Notes under the pieces: model-generated
The model's database searches: none
What the model was told of the DNA's origin: nothing
Seen by the model: the letters and a program-made list of their open reading frames with translations, nothing else
Translations under genes and position numbers: made by a program
Assembly: GCA_900315705.1 (NCBI GenBank)
Contig: ONAB01000001.1
Location: forward strand, 1 to 64,000
DNA: 64,000 nucleotides
Direction: 5' to 3'
From: an uncultured Bacteroidales bacterium
Lineage (GTDB): Bacteria; Bacteroidota; Bacteroidia; Bacteroidales; WCHB1-69
In this document: positions 8,464-16,525 of the stretch, in pieces
Layout: every line of letters begins with the position of its first letter
Position numbering within the stretch: the first letter of the stretch is position 1

Positions 8464-8562
8464 ACAACTCCAATTGAACACGTCATTACCCATGAACTTT
8501 GTCATTTGGTACATCAAAATCACGCCAAAGAGTTTTATGCGTTGTTGACCAATGAGATGCCG
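8464..8562 (+). pseudogene. 3' fragment of a YgjP-like (DUF45) zinc metallopeptidase
   Basis: Only about 33 residues remain: PIEHVITHELCHLVHQNH followed by AKEFYALLTNEMP. HELCH plus the downstream HQNHAKEF is the zinc-binding end of YgjP/DUF45 hydrolases. There is a stop codon just upstream in frame and no start, so the N-terminal two thirds are missing. At 8556-8562 the homology stops and changes frame into the next gene fragment. Confidence 0.6.
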
Positions 8563-9431
8563 CTCTTCTGCTATTTGCCAAGGATGTTCAAAAGTGGTTT
8601 GTTTCCGCCACTGTCAAATGTGCGCAGTTCTATGGAACCAAAATCCAAAAACCCATCCTATCACAGCAGATATACGGAGGCACCGTTTTTGACATGGTAG
8701 ATATGGCGGTTGGGTTTGTGATGAGCCGCATAGACCAACACGTGGGCGAGCGCACTCATTCCGCGCAAGTGGATGTAACACCCGAGTTGCCGGCGCAGGC
8801 CGTGACTGAAGCTATTGTTAATGCAGTTGTACACCGCAACTATACAAGTAACGGCAGTGTGCAGGTGATGTTGTTCAAAGACCGCTTGGAAGTATGGAAC
8901 CCCGGCAAACTGCCACAAGGAATGACTATCGCAAAATTGACCAAAGAACACAATTCCAATCCTGTCAATCCCGTTCTTGCCCATCCCGTTTATCTTTCCG
9001 GCTATATAGAACAAATGGGAACAGGCACCACCGATATAATCGACCATTGTTTGGACTATGGACTCCGTAAACCGGAATTCCACCAAGATGATGATTTTCG
9101 GGTTGTTCTTTGGCGACCAGAAGTACAAGAAAGAGGTGAAGTAGGAGTACAAGAAGGAGTACAAGAAGGAGTACAAGAAAGAGTACAAGAAAACAGCAAT
9201 ATTATCAAAATTGTGTTGGTTATCCGAGGGAATACGGTATCGGCTAAAGAAATAAAGAGAATAATGAACTTGAAAGGCCGTTCCAACTTCACAATTCGCT
9301 ACTTAAATCCCTCTATTGAAAAAGGGTATGTGGCACAGCTTTATCCTGATGCGCCCAAACGCCGAGACCAAGCCTATTACCTTACTGAAAAAGGATTAGC
9401 CTTGTATGCTGAAATTTCTAAAGAGAACTGA
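8556..9431 (+). pseudogene. Truncated AlbA_2/ATP-binding regulator, C-terminal part
   Basis: The frame resumes at 8556 with DAALLLFAKDVQKWFVSATV, the middle of the common Bacteroidetes ATP-binding (AlbA_2 + HATPase) regulators, and continues through the GHKL-like block AVTEAIVNAVVHRNYTSNG and GYIEQMGTGTTDII to a C-terminal winged helix. The N-terminal AlbA_2 DNA-binding domain is missing and no proper start exists; an internal ATG at 8694 would give 245 residues. A tandem VQEG repeat (four 12-base units, about 9148-9190) links the two domains. I call it a remnant created by a deletion that also cut the YgjP-like gene. Confidence 0.65.
9148..9190 (+). repeat. 12-base tandem repeat encoding VQEG
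   Basis: Units of the form GGAGTACAAGAA repeated about four times encode VQEGVQEGVQERVQE, a flexible linker before the winged helix of the truncated regulator. Slippage could vary its length. Confidence 0.7.
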
Positions 9432-9590
9432 TTATTGTGATTGGTTCAGTTCTTTTATTCTGCCATCAGCAATCTCCGCTCTATGTTGAAGTTCCTTATG
9501 AAGAACGATATGCTGGAAGCGATGATGCCGCGCGTGGTGCAGATAATGGCATGGTGCTGGCCTTGCGGAGATAGATGTGTACGAAACCCC

Positions 9591-9620
9591 TGTAGAAACG
9601 CGGCGCGCCGCGTCTCTACA
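9591..9620. repeat. 30-bp AGAGACG palindromic element, one mismatch
   Basis: Left arm TGTAGAAACGCGGCG, right arm CGCCGCGTCTCTACA; one A/C mispair. Member of the same family as the copies at 13876, 35534 and 39269. Confidence 0.75.
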
Positions 9621-9627
9621 ATCCCCA

Positions 9628-9666
9628 AACCGGGCGTTGACCCATTGCGGTCGGCGCCCGGTTTTT
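9628..9666 (+). terminator. Intrinsic terminator upstream of the AI-2E transporter gene
   Basis: AACCGGGCG (9628-9636) pairs with CGCCCGGTT (9655-9663), with an inner GACC/GGTC pairing, followed by TTTTT. It ends the transcript of the degenerate regulator. The 9432-9710 interval otherwise contains the palindrome at 9591 and the promoter below. Confidence 0.65.
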
Positions 9667-9683
9667 CATGTTGGATTATTTTG

Positions 9684-9691
9684 TAGTTTTG
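9684..9691 (+). promoter_or_regulatory. Minus-7 box (TAGTTTTG) for the AI-2E-family gene
   Basis: TAGTTTTG fits TAnnTTTG, 20 bases before the ATG at 9711, giving a very short leader. Confidence 0.45.
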
Positions 9692-9710
9692 CACCTCTAA
9701 TAACTGAAAA

Positions 9711-10865
9711 ATGGAAAAAGAACGCAGCATCGACCGATTGGCACGTTATATCATCATCTTGGGCACGCTCGCTATAGCTGCTGTGCTATGCTATCTATTC
9801 AGCAGCGTGCTGGCTTACATCCTCTTAGCTTTCGTCGTGTCACTGATAGGGCAGCCTGTCTTTAGGCTCCTGAAGAAAATCAGAATCAAGGGCAAATCAG
9901 CCCCGGATGCCCTGCTGGCGGTGATTACGCTCCTTGTCATCTTCGCGCTGCTCTTCCTTCTGATTATGCAAGTTGTCCCCGTCGTTTCCGGCATCCTGCG
10001 CGACGCTTCTTTGATGAATGCGCAGGAGTCGATGGATACTCACAACCTGATCAACCGGATTAACGATTGGATAATCAGTGTGGTCCCCTGGGTTGGCGAA
10101 GACTTTGACGGCGTGCAGATGCTCATCCAAAAACTGTCAGAAGTGGTCGATTTGTCGAATATTCCTTCCATCTTGGGCTCGGTGGCGTCCGCCGTGGCCG
10201 GTATTGCCGTCGGACTCTTCTCCGTCCTGTTCATCTCTTTCTTTTTCGTCAAGGATGAAACACTATTCGGACGGATTATCGGTTCTATTGTGCCCGACAC
10301 CATTGAAGATAAGGTGAAAAAGACTGTCCTTGACATCGATAGACTCCTCTCCCGCTATTTTGTAGGACTGCTTATGGAGATTTTCGGAGTGGTGCTGCTC
10401 GACTGTCTCGGGCTCTGGCTTATCGCCCGCATCGGCTTCAACTACGCGCTGGGCATCGCCTTCATCGCCGGCCTGCTGAACATTATCCCGTATGTGGGTC
10501 CGCTGATTGGCGAGGCCATCGGCGTGGTGCTCTGCCTCATCCTGAAATACGGCGCTGGCGTCGGGTTGAACGTGAACATCTGGATTTTCGCTCTCATTGT
10601 GCTGGCCATTATGCTATCTGTCCAGCTGATAGACAATTTCATCTACCAGCCGCTCATCTACTCCACCAGCATCAAGGCCCACCCGCTGGAGATTTTCATT
10701 GTGTTGCTGATTGCCGGACATATCGGTGGCATTGTGGGGATGCTCATCGCCATCCCCGCCTATACGGTTGTCCGCGTCATCGCCAGCCGATTTTTCTACG
10801 ACTTCAAGATTGTGAAACGGCTGATTCCCGATGTGGAGAAAGAAAAAACGGACTCTTTGGTGTGA
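9711..10865 (+). CDS. AI-2E family transporter (PerM-like permease)
   Basis: 384 residues, an inner-membrane protein with about eight hydrophobic helices: two pairs near the N-terminus (LGTLAIAAVLCYLF, LLAVITLLVIFALLFLLIMQ), a soluble helical stretch, and a C-terminal set including GIAFIAGLLNIIPYVGPLIG, the family signature. Family members export small solutes or ions; transport of autoinducer-2 has been claimed for only some, so the substrate here is open. The gene stands alone and converges with the amidotransferase gene 19 bases downstream. Confidence 0.88.
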   Translation: MEKERSIDRLARYIIILGTLAIAAVLCYLFSSVLAYILLAFVVSLIGQPVFRLLKKIRIKGKSAPDALLAVITLLVIFALLFLLIMQVVPVVSGILRDASLMNAQESMDTHNLINRINDWIISVVPWVGEDFDGVQMLIQKLSEVVDLSNIPSILGSVASAVAGIAVGLFSVLFISFFFVKDETLFGRIIGSIVPDTIEDKVKKTVLDIDRLLSRYFVGLLMEIFGVVLLDCLGLWLIARIGFNYALGIAFIAGLLNIIPYVGPLIGEAIGVVLCLILKYGAGVGLNVNIWIFALIVLAIMLSVQLIDNFIYQPLIYSTSIKAHPLEIFIVLLIAGHIGGIVGMLIAIPAYTVVRVIASRFFYDFKIVKRLIPDVEKEKTDSLV

Positions 10866-10883
10866 TGGCATCCGCAATATCCT

Positions 10884-11594
10884 CTACCCAAAGAAGTTCA
10901 TCAAAAACTCCGCCACAACAGCTCCTTGCGGCTGCATTGCCTCCAACGATTCCAATGCCCGCTGCTTAACTGCATCGTCCTCATTCTCAGAATGATTGAG
11001 GATGAGGTGCCGTTCGTAGTCCACGGTAAACTCCGGGTGTCCCTGGAAGGTGAGGATGTGGTGGCCGATGCGGAAGCCCTCGTAACGGCAGAAGTCGCTG
11101 GTGGCGAGGGGCGACGCGCCTTCCGGCAGCTCCATCACCTGGTCGTGGTGGTTGACGATAAGACGCATTTTCTTGTCGGGGAAACAGGGGAGCAGGTCTG
11201 CGTCCAAAACCTCCATCTCACGGATGCCCACGCCCCAGCCACCGGGGAAGCGCTCCACCCGTCCGCCCAATGCTTGCGCGATGACCTGGTGACCGAAGCA
11301 GATGCCAACGAGGGGTATCTTCCGTGCCGCGGCCTTCCGAATCCACTCCTGTAAAGATAAGATCCACGGCAGGTCGTCGTAGGCGGCGTTGTTGGAACCA
11401 GGGATGATGTAGAGCGTGTCGGGGTCGAACTGTTCGGGCAACTCGCCGTCCATTACGCGGTAAATGTTAAAGGTGAGCCCGGGGTTGACTGGACGGAACA
11501 GATTGTAAAACATTGATTCGTGGCTCGGGATGCTCTCCGGCAGCAGTCCAGGGTACGTGTCGCAAAGCAGGATGTTGATGATGCGTTGATCCAT
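10884..11594 (-). CDS. Class I glutamine amidotransferase (GuaA-N-like), intact copy
   Basis: 236 residues with a complete triad: nucleophile Cys99 in GICFGHQ, His186 and Glu188 in GHPEF. The N-terminal part (CDTYPGLLPESIPSHESMFY) matches stand-alone amidotransferase-like proteins that hydrolyse glutamine or gamma-glutamyl compounds; no acceptor domain is attached. It follows the AAA/DUF4143 gene by 16 bases and is probably its operon partner. A paralogue at 24807-25364 lacks the active-site region. Confidence 0.85.
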   Translation of the reverse strand: MDQRIINILLCDTYPGLLPESIPSHESMFYNLFRPVNPGLTFNIYRVMDGELPEQFDPDTLYIIPGSNNAAYDDLPWILSLQEWIRKAAARKIPLVGICFGHQVIAQALGGRVERFPGGWGVGIREMEVLDADLLPCFPDKKMRLIVNHHDQVMELPEGASPLATSDFCRYEGFRIGHHILTFQGHPEFTVDYERHLILNHSENEDDAVKQRALESLEAMQPQGAVVAEFLMNFFG

Positions 11595-11610
11595 AGATGT
11601 GATTGTTTTT

Positions 11611-12750
11611 TTAGAACAGTTCGCCCGCCCAAAGCATACGAAGGAAATCCATCACATATAGCGATTCCATTTCACCGCAACGACGGGAAATCCGATCCAA
11701 AGAGACGATGATGGGACGTGTGTCGGGATGTTCTTCCATAAAAGTCTTCAGTCCAGTCAAGTGTTTGGGCAACACTTCAGCCACCGATTTGATTTCAATG
11801 GCAAGTCGGGCGTCGCCGATGACGGCATCCACTTCGATGCCCGTATAAGTGCGCCAATAGGAGAGTCTGTTTTCATTATGTGTATAACCAATGTAGGCGA
11901 TGATTTCCTGTATGACCCAATGTTCAAATGCGTGGCCAAATTCCACCGTGCCCCGCACTAAATTCTGTCGGTGAAGCAAGTAATTGGCGACTCCCACATC
12001 GAAAAAATAGAACCGTGGCGCCTGCATCAACCTGCGCTTCATCACTTTGGTGTAGGCCGGAATGGTGTAGCCGACCAATGTGTCTTGCAAAATGGAAAAA
12101 TACTCCTTGACTGTTTTGGCACTTACCCCGCAATCGCTTGCAATGTTGGCGTAATTCACCATTTCACCGTCAGTAAGAGCAGCAACTTCCAGAAAACGCT
12201 CGAAATTGTCCAAATCCCGCACCAACGCCTGCGCTTGGATCTCCTCCTTCAAATATACATCCACGTAAGATGCCAATAGCCGGGTTGCATTTTTAGCGGG
12301 ATAGTGCAGTGGCATCATACCGTTGTTTACCGCTCTGTCAATGTCCAAATCCGGTATTTCGGCACTTACCAAGGGGTAAAAATAACAAGGGAACGCTCTG
12401 CCACCCAACGTGTTGTAACCTTTCCTCTTTAGTTTTCTCGCACTACTCCCGCATAGCACAAACCGGATTCCAAATTCTGAGATGAGCCGGTGGACTTCGT
12501 TCAGCAAATCCGGCACTTCCGGTATCTCGTCTATGATGACGACGCAACTGGAATCTTTACCAGCCAGTTGGTCGTATAGATAAGCCGGGCGTTTGCGATA
12601 CAATTTACGGATATCTGAATCCAACAAGTCAATGTACACTGCTTTGGAGACAGCTTTTCGTAGAAGAGTGGATTTTCCGGTTTGTCGGGCACCAAACAAA
12701 AACACACTCATATCTAATTCCTTGTTAATATCGAAGATACGTTGATACAT
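11611..12750 (-). CDS. AAA_14/DUF4143 ATPase with nuclease-like C-terminus
   Basis: 379 residues. N-terminal ATPase: Walker A GARQTGKST near residue 20, Walker B CVVIIDEIPE, sensor LCGSSARKL. Then a winged-helix-like region (NYANIASDCGVSAKTVKEYF) and a DUF4143 domain whose GIEVDAVIGDARLAIEIKS has the D...ExK spacing of the PD-(D/E)XK fold. Function of the family is unclear; these proteins are frequent in accessory DNA of Bacteroidetes. Promoter at 12834-12841; the amidotransferase gene follows. Confidence 0.85.
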   Translation of the reverse strand: MYQRIFDINKELDMSVFLFGARQTGKSTLLRKAVSKAVYIDLLDSDIRKLYRKRPAYLYDQLAGKDSSCVVIIDEIPEVPDLLNEVHRLISEFGIRFVLCGSSARKLKRKGYNTLGGRAFPCYFYPLVSAEIPDLDIDRAVNNGMMPLHYPAKNATRLLASYVDVYLKEEIQAQALVRDLDNFERFLEVAALTDGEMVNYANIASDCGVSAKTVKEYFSILQDTLVGYTIPAYTKVMKRRLMQAPRFYFFDVGVANYLLHRQNLVRGTVEFGHAFEHWVIQEIIAYIGYTHNENRLSYWRTYTGIEVDAVIGDARLAIEIKSVAEVLPKHLTGLKTFMEEHPDTRPIIVSLDRISRRCGEMESLYVMDFLRMLWAGELF

Positions 12751-12833
12751 ATTTGTCGTATACTAGTTTCTTATTTCTTTTTTTTGATTGAAAATATGAA
12801 ATATCACTTCAGATTTTCAATTAAAATCAGGAG

Positions 12834-12841
12834 CAAAAATA
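12834..12841 (-). promoter_or_regulatory. Minus-7 box (TATTTTTG) for the AAA/DUF4143-amidotransferase pair
   Basis: TATTTTTG on the minus strand within AAAAAAAGTGTATTTTTGC, a 19-base block that is identical in the rex promoter. It is 84 bases before the ATG at 12750. Confidence 0.5.
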
Positions 12842-12904
12842 CACTTTTTTTATCAAACTGCAACCATTTGGATTTTTTTGCATCATATGAATAGATAAAA
12901 GAAT

Positions 12905-12912
12905 TAATTTTG
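12905..12912 (+). promoter_or_regulatory. Minus-7 box (TAATTTTG) for the first membrane-protein paralogue
   Basis: TAATTTTG, preceded by TTG about 24 bases upstream. It is divergent from the ATPase promoter; the 262-base interval 12751-13012 holds both. Confidence 0.45.
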
Positions 12913-13012
12913 CAGTATTGTTTGCTTATCTTGATGTTTAACGGACTTCGCACCAAGGTCGGCGGCAACGCGAAAAATGAAAATACTGGAGTCTATGAAA
13001 ATGTGTCACAAT

Positions 13013-13879
13013 ATGAATACCACCATCGAAAAAAAACTTGATTACCGCTGCTTTCTGCTCGGAATCATCCTTAACTGGATGTTTGATGCCGTTTGGGTAT
13101 CGTTCGCCTCGTTTTTCTTCGCGTTGGAATCCGTGCTGCATCCAATAGCCGTGGTCGTCGGGAAATCCCTGCTGTTCCTGCTGGTCTTTTACCTGCTGTT
13201 CCGCAAACCGAGGATGTTCAATGTCAAATGGGGGCATTTCGCGATGTTGATCGGCTTCATTCTCCTGATGACTGCGCTGAATTATTTTCTGCTCGACCGC
13301 TTCTTTGACCTTCATTCTGTCGCGGACAATCAGATGAAATGGGACATCCCCAATTATACGATGCAAAATGTGCGGAAGTGGGCAAATCTTGTCACCTCGT
13401 TTCTCACCGTCGGTTTCTTGTGGTGGCGTTACGATTCGGAGAATACGGAAGCTGGCTATGATGCTTCGCCAGAAGAATCACGAAGTTATTATGGCGGAAT
13501 ATTGTTCGCCATCACCTTAGGTTATATTCTTTCCTTGATTAGAGTGCTCGGCAGCGGATATTGGCAATTTGCCCACCTTCCCATCTTGGTTGAGGTAATC
13601 ACCTGTCTGTTGATCATTCTCATTACCATTGGAGCTATCCTTATGCTGGTCAAAAGACACACGATGGTGCTCTCCATCACGATGATTTTCATTCTCATCG
13701 TCATCCACTTTTTCTCGTCGCATTACCTGCCGAATATCTTGTCCAATCATCTCACTCCCAACGACACCTTGTACGGACAGGTGAATATTTTCCCTTTTGT
13801 CGCGACCTTTTGTGACATTGCGTTCAATCTGGCCGCTTTTATCCTTTACCGCAGGGAGATGAAACAACAAAATGAGTAG
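13013..13879 (+). CDS. Multi-pass membrane protein of unknown function, paralogue 1
   Basis: 288 residues from MNTTIEKKLDYRCF, chosen because it aligns with MDFSTKKLLDYKDF of the paralogue at 26249; upstream ATGs at 12977 and 12995 are possible. About seven to eight hydrophobic helices, beginning FLLGIILNWMFDAVWVSF and VLHPIAVVVGKSLLFLLVFYLLF. I know no family for it. The stop codon TAG lies inside a perfect 28-bp palindrome (13876-13903). Both paralogues lie next to a glutamine amidotransferase and an AAA/DUF4143 gene, which points to a duplicated module. Confidence 0.75.
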   Translation: MNTTIEKKLDYRCFLLGIILNWMFDAVWVSFASFFFALESVLHPIAVVVGKSLLFLLVFYLLFRKPRMFNVKWGHFAMLIGFILLMTALNYFLLDRFFDLHSVADNQMKWDIPNYTMQNVRKWANLVTSFLTVGFLWWRYDSENTEAGYDASPEESRSYYGGILFAITLGYILSLIRVLGSGYWQFAHLPILVEVITCLLIILITIGAILMLVKRHTMVLSITMIFILIVIHFFSSHYLPNILSNHLTPNDTLYGQVNIFPFVATFCDIAFNLAAFILYRREMKQQNE

Positions 13880-13903
13880 AGACGGGGCGCGCCCCGTCTC
13901 TAC
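13876..13903. repeat. Perfect 28-bp AGAGACG palindrome overlapping a stop codon
   Basis: Arms GTAGAGACGGGGCG and CGCCCCGTCTCTAC, no mismatch. The TAG of the membrane-protein gene is bases 2-4 of the element. It also lies between convergent genes and could act as a bidirectional terminator. Confidence 0.8.
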
Positions 13904-13915
13904 CAATCGTTAGTT

Positions 13916-15346
13916 TTAAAGCGTTTCTAGTAATTTCACAGAGTTGAAAATGGTCTTCTCGCGCGCCTCGTTGCCGTATTTATCGACATCCACGATGTTG
14001 CGCGGACTGTGGGTGATGCAGACGGGGCCGTTGAGGCAGCCGCCGTCGCAGGCCATCCCTTCGAAGAAGTTTTCGGTGGCCTTGTTGAACTTCAACTTGG
14101 TCAGCGCGGCCTTGCATTCCGCGATGCCGTTCATAGCGATAGGTTTCACCCCTTGCACGCCCATCGCCTCCGCCACATCGGCAACGCCGTGGGCAATGCC
14201 GCCTGATTTAGCGAAGATACGGCCATAGTAGGAGGCGTTGTTCAGCTCCGAATCCTCCATCTGCGTGGTGTCGATGCCGCGTGCATCCAGAAAAGCTTGC
14301 AACTCTTCAAATGACATCACACTGTCGATGGCTCCGCCGGTCTTTTCCAACCGGTATTCCAATTTCTTGGAGGTGCACGGTCCAATGAAGACAACCTTTG
14401 CCGTGGGGTCGGAACGTTTGATCAGCCGCGCTGTCTCCACCATTGGCGACACGGAACTGGAGATGTACTGGGTCAGTTCGGGGAAGTTCTTCTCCACGAA
14501 GGAGACGAACGACGGACAGCAAGAGGTGGTGAGCAGTTTTTTCTCATCCCACTCCTTGGCTTCGCGGTAGAGCGTGATGTCGGCACCGAGGGCAGCCTCC
14601 ACCACGTGGTGGAATCCCAGTTTGCGGATGGCTGTGACCACCTGCGTCACGCGTCCGAAGCGGCACTGGCTCACAATGGCGGGCGCGATGACCGCATAGA
14701 CTTTGTATTTCGTGTTGTTCTCCGATTTTTTCAGAATGTCGATGATGTCCAACACCAGCGACTTGTCGGAGATGGCCCCGAACGGGCACTTATAGACGCA
14801 AGCCCCGCAGGAGATGCACTTCTCGTTGTCAATGGTGGCCTTGCGGTTCTCGTCTATCGAAATGGCTTTTACCTTGCAACTCACCATACAAGGGCGATGC
14901 TGGAGGATAATGGCCGAATAGGGGCACGCCTGCGTACATTTGCCACATTCGATGCATTTTTCCTTATCCACTGTGGCCTTGTGATTCACGATGGTGATGG
15001 CGTCCTTCGGGCAAACCTCCTTACAGCTGTGTACCATACATCCGCGGCAGGCGGGCGTCACGTAAATCCCGTCGATGGGGCACTCATCGCACGCACTGTC
15101 AATGACCTCGATCACGTTGGGGTTCTCCTTGTTGCCACCCATTGCCAACTGAATCCGGTCTTGCAGAATGGCACGCTCCTTGTAGATGCAGCAGCGGGTT
15201 TCCGCCTTCGGGCCAGGACTGAGCAGCTTGGGAATCTCCATAAAGGCGTTATCCAGACCTCCTTCATACGCCCGTCGGATCACCTCTTTCAGAACTTTAT
15301 ATTTAACCAGTTGAACATTAGTGTCAAATACACGGTTTGAATTCAT
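13916..15346 (-). CDS. [FeFe] hydrogenase, ferredoxin-domain/H-cluster type (group B-like)
   Basis: 476 residues, no membrane segment or signal, so cytoplasmic. N-terminal ferredoxin region with cysteine sets C100/C103/C108/C112, C131/C134/C137/C141 and C177/C180/C183/C187. H-cluster motifs follow: L1 TTSCCPSF (273-280), L2 IGPCTSKK (321-328), L3 EGMACDGGCLNGP (429-441). L1 with F instead of W and L3 ending NGP resemble the monomeric group B enzymes common in anaerobic Bacteroidales. It would couple reduced ferredoxin to H2. It is the last gene of the ferredoxin-hydS-phosphatase operon. Maturases HydEFG are not in the window. Confidence 0.85.
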   Translation of the reverse strand: MNSNRVFDTNVQLVKYKVLKEVIRRAYEGGLDNAFMEIPKLLSPGPKAETRCCIYKERAILQDRIQLAMGGNKENPNVIEVIDSACDECPIDGIYVTPACRGCMVHSCKEVCPKDAITIVNHKATVDKEKCIECGKCTQACPYSAIILQHRPCMVSCKVKAISIDENRKATIDNEKCISCGACVYKCPFGAISDKSLVLDIIDILKKSENNTKYKVYAVIAPAIVSQCRFGRVTQVVTAIRKLGFHHVVEAALGADITLYREAKEWDEKKLLTTSCCPSFVSFVEKNFPELTQYISSSVSPMVETARLIKRSDPTAKVVFIGPCTSKKLEYRLEKTGGAIDSVMSFEELQAFLDARGIDTTQMEDSELNNASYYGRIFAKSGGIAHGVADVAEAMGVQGVKPIAMNGIAECKAALTKLKFNKATENFFEGMACDGGCLNGPVCITHSPRNIVDVDKYGNEAREKTIFNSVKLLETL

Positions 15347-15364
15347 ATTGATTGTTTTTTTAGG

Positions 15365-16525
15365 TTAATAATAATTCAGTTCGACGATTTTCCCCATCTT
15401 GCGCAGATTTTCAGTAATTTTCTCCACCAACTTCAGCTTCATCGTGGTGTCGATGGGCAGGCCTTGGTGCGCCACGTTGACGCTTTGTCCGACGAAGAAA
15501 GTAATGTGGGTGGCCTTCTCGAAGAGAAAGTCTGCCAAAAGCGAGGCGCCGTCCTGCTTGGTGAAGGTCTTGGGGGTGAGGTCGTCAATGGAGACGTATT
15601 TTTCCGACAGCTGCAGCAGTTTGCGCAGGGTGAGCACGCCCTCGGTGGTCAGGTCAATGCCTTTGATGTATCCGATGGGCGGGACCTCTTTGTCGGGGAA
15701 GTCGAAACTGGTCTTGAGCTCCGTTTTCAGGTACCTTGCCACGATGGTGGAACTGGTGCCGCCGCAGACAATCTTCTTGGAATTCCCCTCCATAAAGTTC
15801 TTGATATAGTAGTCGTCTTTCTCCTTATCCACGGGCGGTCCCACCATAATGTTGACATCCAGCCGCTGGCGGATCCTGACGGCGGCCACGGTGGTGTCAT
15901 CGCCGGGCTTGTCGGCGTAGAGGTCGTTGCAGGCGGCGGCGAGCAAGCAAGCCACCGCGCGGGCCGACATCCCGGGTTTGATGTTGGTGTCAAGATGTTC
16001 CATAATCTGGGGACGCTCCCAGCCGAAGTTGAGGATCATACCAATGCCGGCGTGGATGGTGCCGTCGGACATAACAATGATGATGTCGTTCTCCTCGAGA
16101 TTGAGCTCGGAACGATACACCCGCTTGCCGCAGACATTCAGCTCCTCGCGCTCGAAGTTCTGGCATTTGCCGTTATGGTAATAGATGGCTTCCGGATTGT
16201 CAAACTCGAACAGTTCCCCTTTGCCCTCCTTGTTGACGTGGATGATGGAGAACGTGGAATAGGCTACTCCGCGCTCTGCGCACACAGGCAGCGTCTGGAT
16301 GATGGTCTCCACACATTCGTAAATGTCGATTTCGTTGGAGGCCATCGTGCACAAAATCTTGGAGGTGAGGGTGGAAAGGATGTTCGCCTTCACACCGCTT
16401 CCCAATCCGTCGGCCAACACCAGGGTAGTATAGTTGCCATTCACCGTGCAGGCTACGTTGTCGCCGCACAGTTCTTCGCCGTAATGGTTCAGCGAAGTGC
16501 ATCCTGTTTCTAAACAAAGTTCCAT
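15365..16525 (-). CDS. SpoIIE/PP2C-type protein phosphatase, partner of the sensory hydrogenase
   Basis: 386 residues. PP2C-like metal-binding motifs are in place: GDNVACTV near 21, ADGLGSG at 38-44, MSDGTIHAG at 152-160 and GDDTTVAAV at 208-216. The C-terminal ~165 residues (MVGPPVDKEKDDYYIKNFME onward) form a second domain that I cannot name. Its ATG overlaps the stop of the HydS-like gene by one base (TAATG), so translation is coupled. Phosphatases of this type next to HydS-like hydrogenases are thought to relay the H2 or redox signal by dephosphorylating a target protein. Confidence 0.85.
   Translation of the reverse strand: MELCLETGCTSLNHYGEELCGDNVACTVNGNYTTLVLADGLGSGVKANILSTLTSKILCTMASNEIDIYECVETIIQTLPVCAERGVAYSTFSIIHVNKEGKGELFEFDNPEAIYYHNGKCQNFEREELNVCGKRVYRSELNLEENDIIIVMSDGTIHAGIGMILNFGWERPQIMEHLDTNIKPGMSARAVACLLAAACNDLYADKPGDDTTVAAVRIRQRLDVNIMVGPPVDKEKDDYYIKNFMEGNSKKIVCGGTSSTIVARYLKTELKTSFDFPDKEVPPIGYIKGIDLTTEGVLTLRKLLQLSEKYVSIDDLTPKTFTKQDGASLLADFLFEKATHITFFVGQSVNVAHQGLPIDTTMKLKLVEKITENLRKMGKIVELNYY

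Noticed and set aside
9148-9190. Possible CRISPR repeats
   Set aside because: The 12-base units are contiguous with no spacers and encode VQEG in frame; no cas genes or spaced repeats are seen anywhere in the window.
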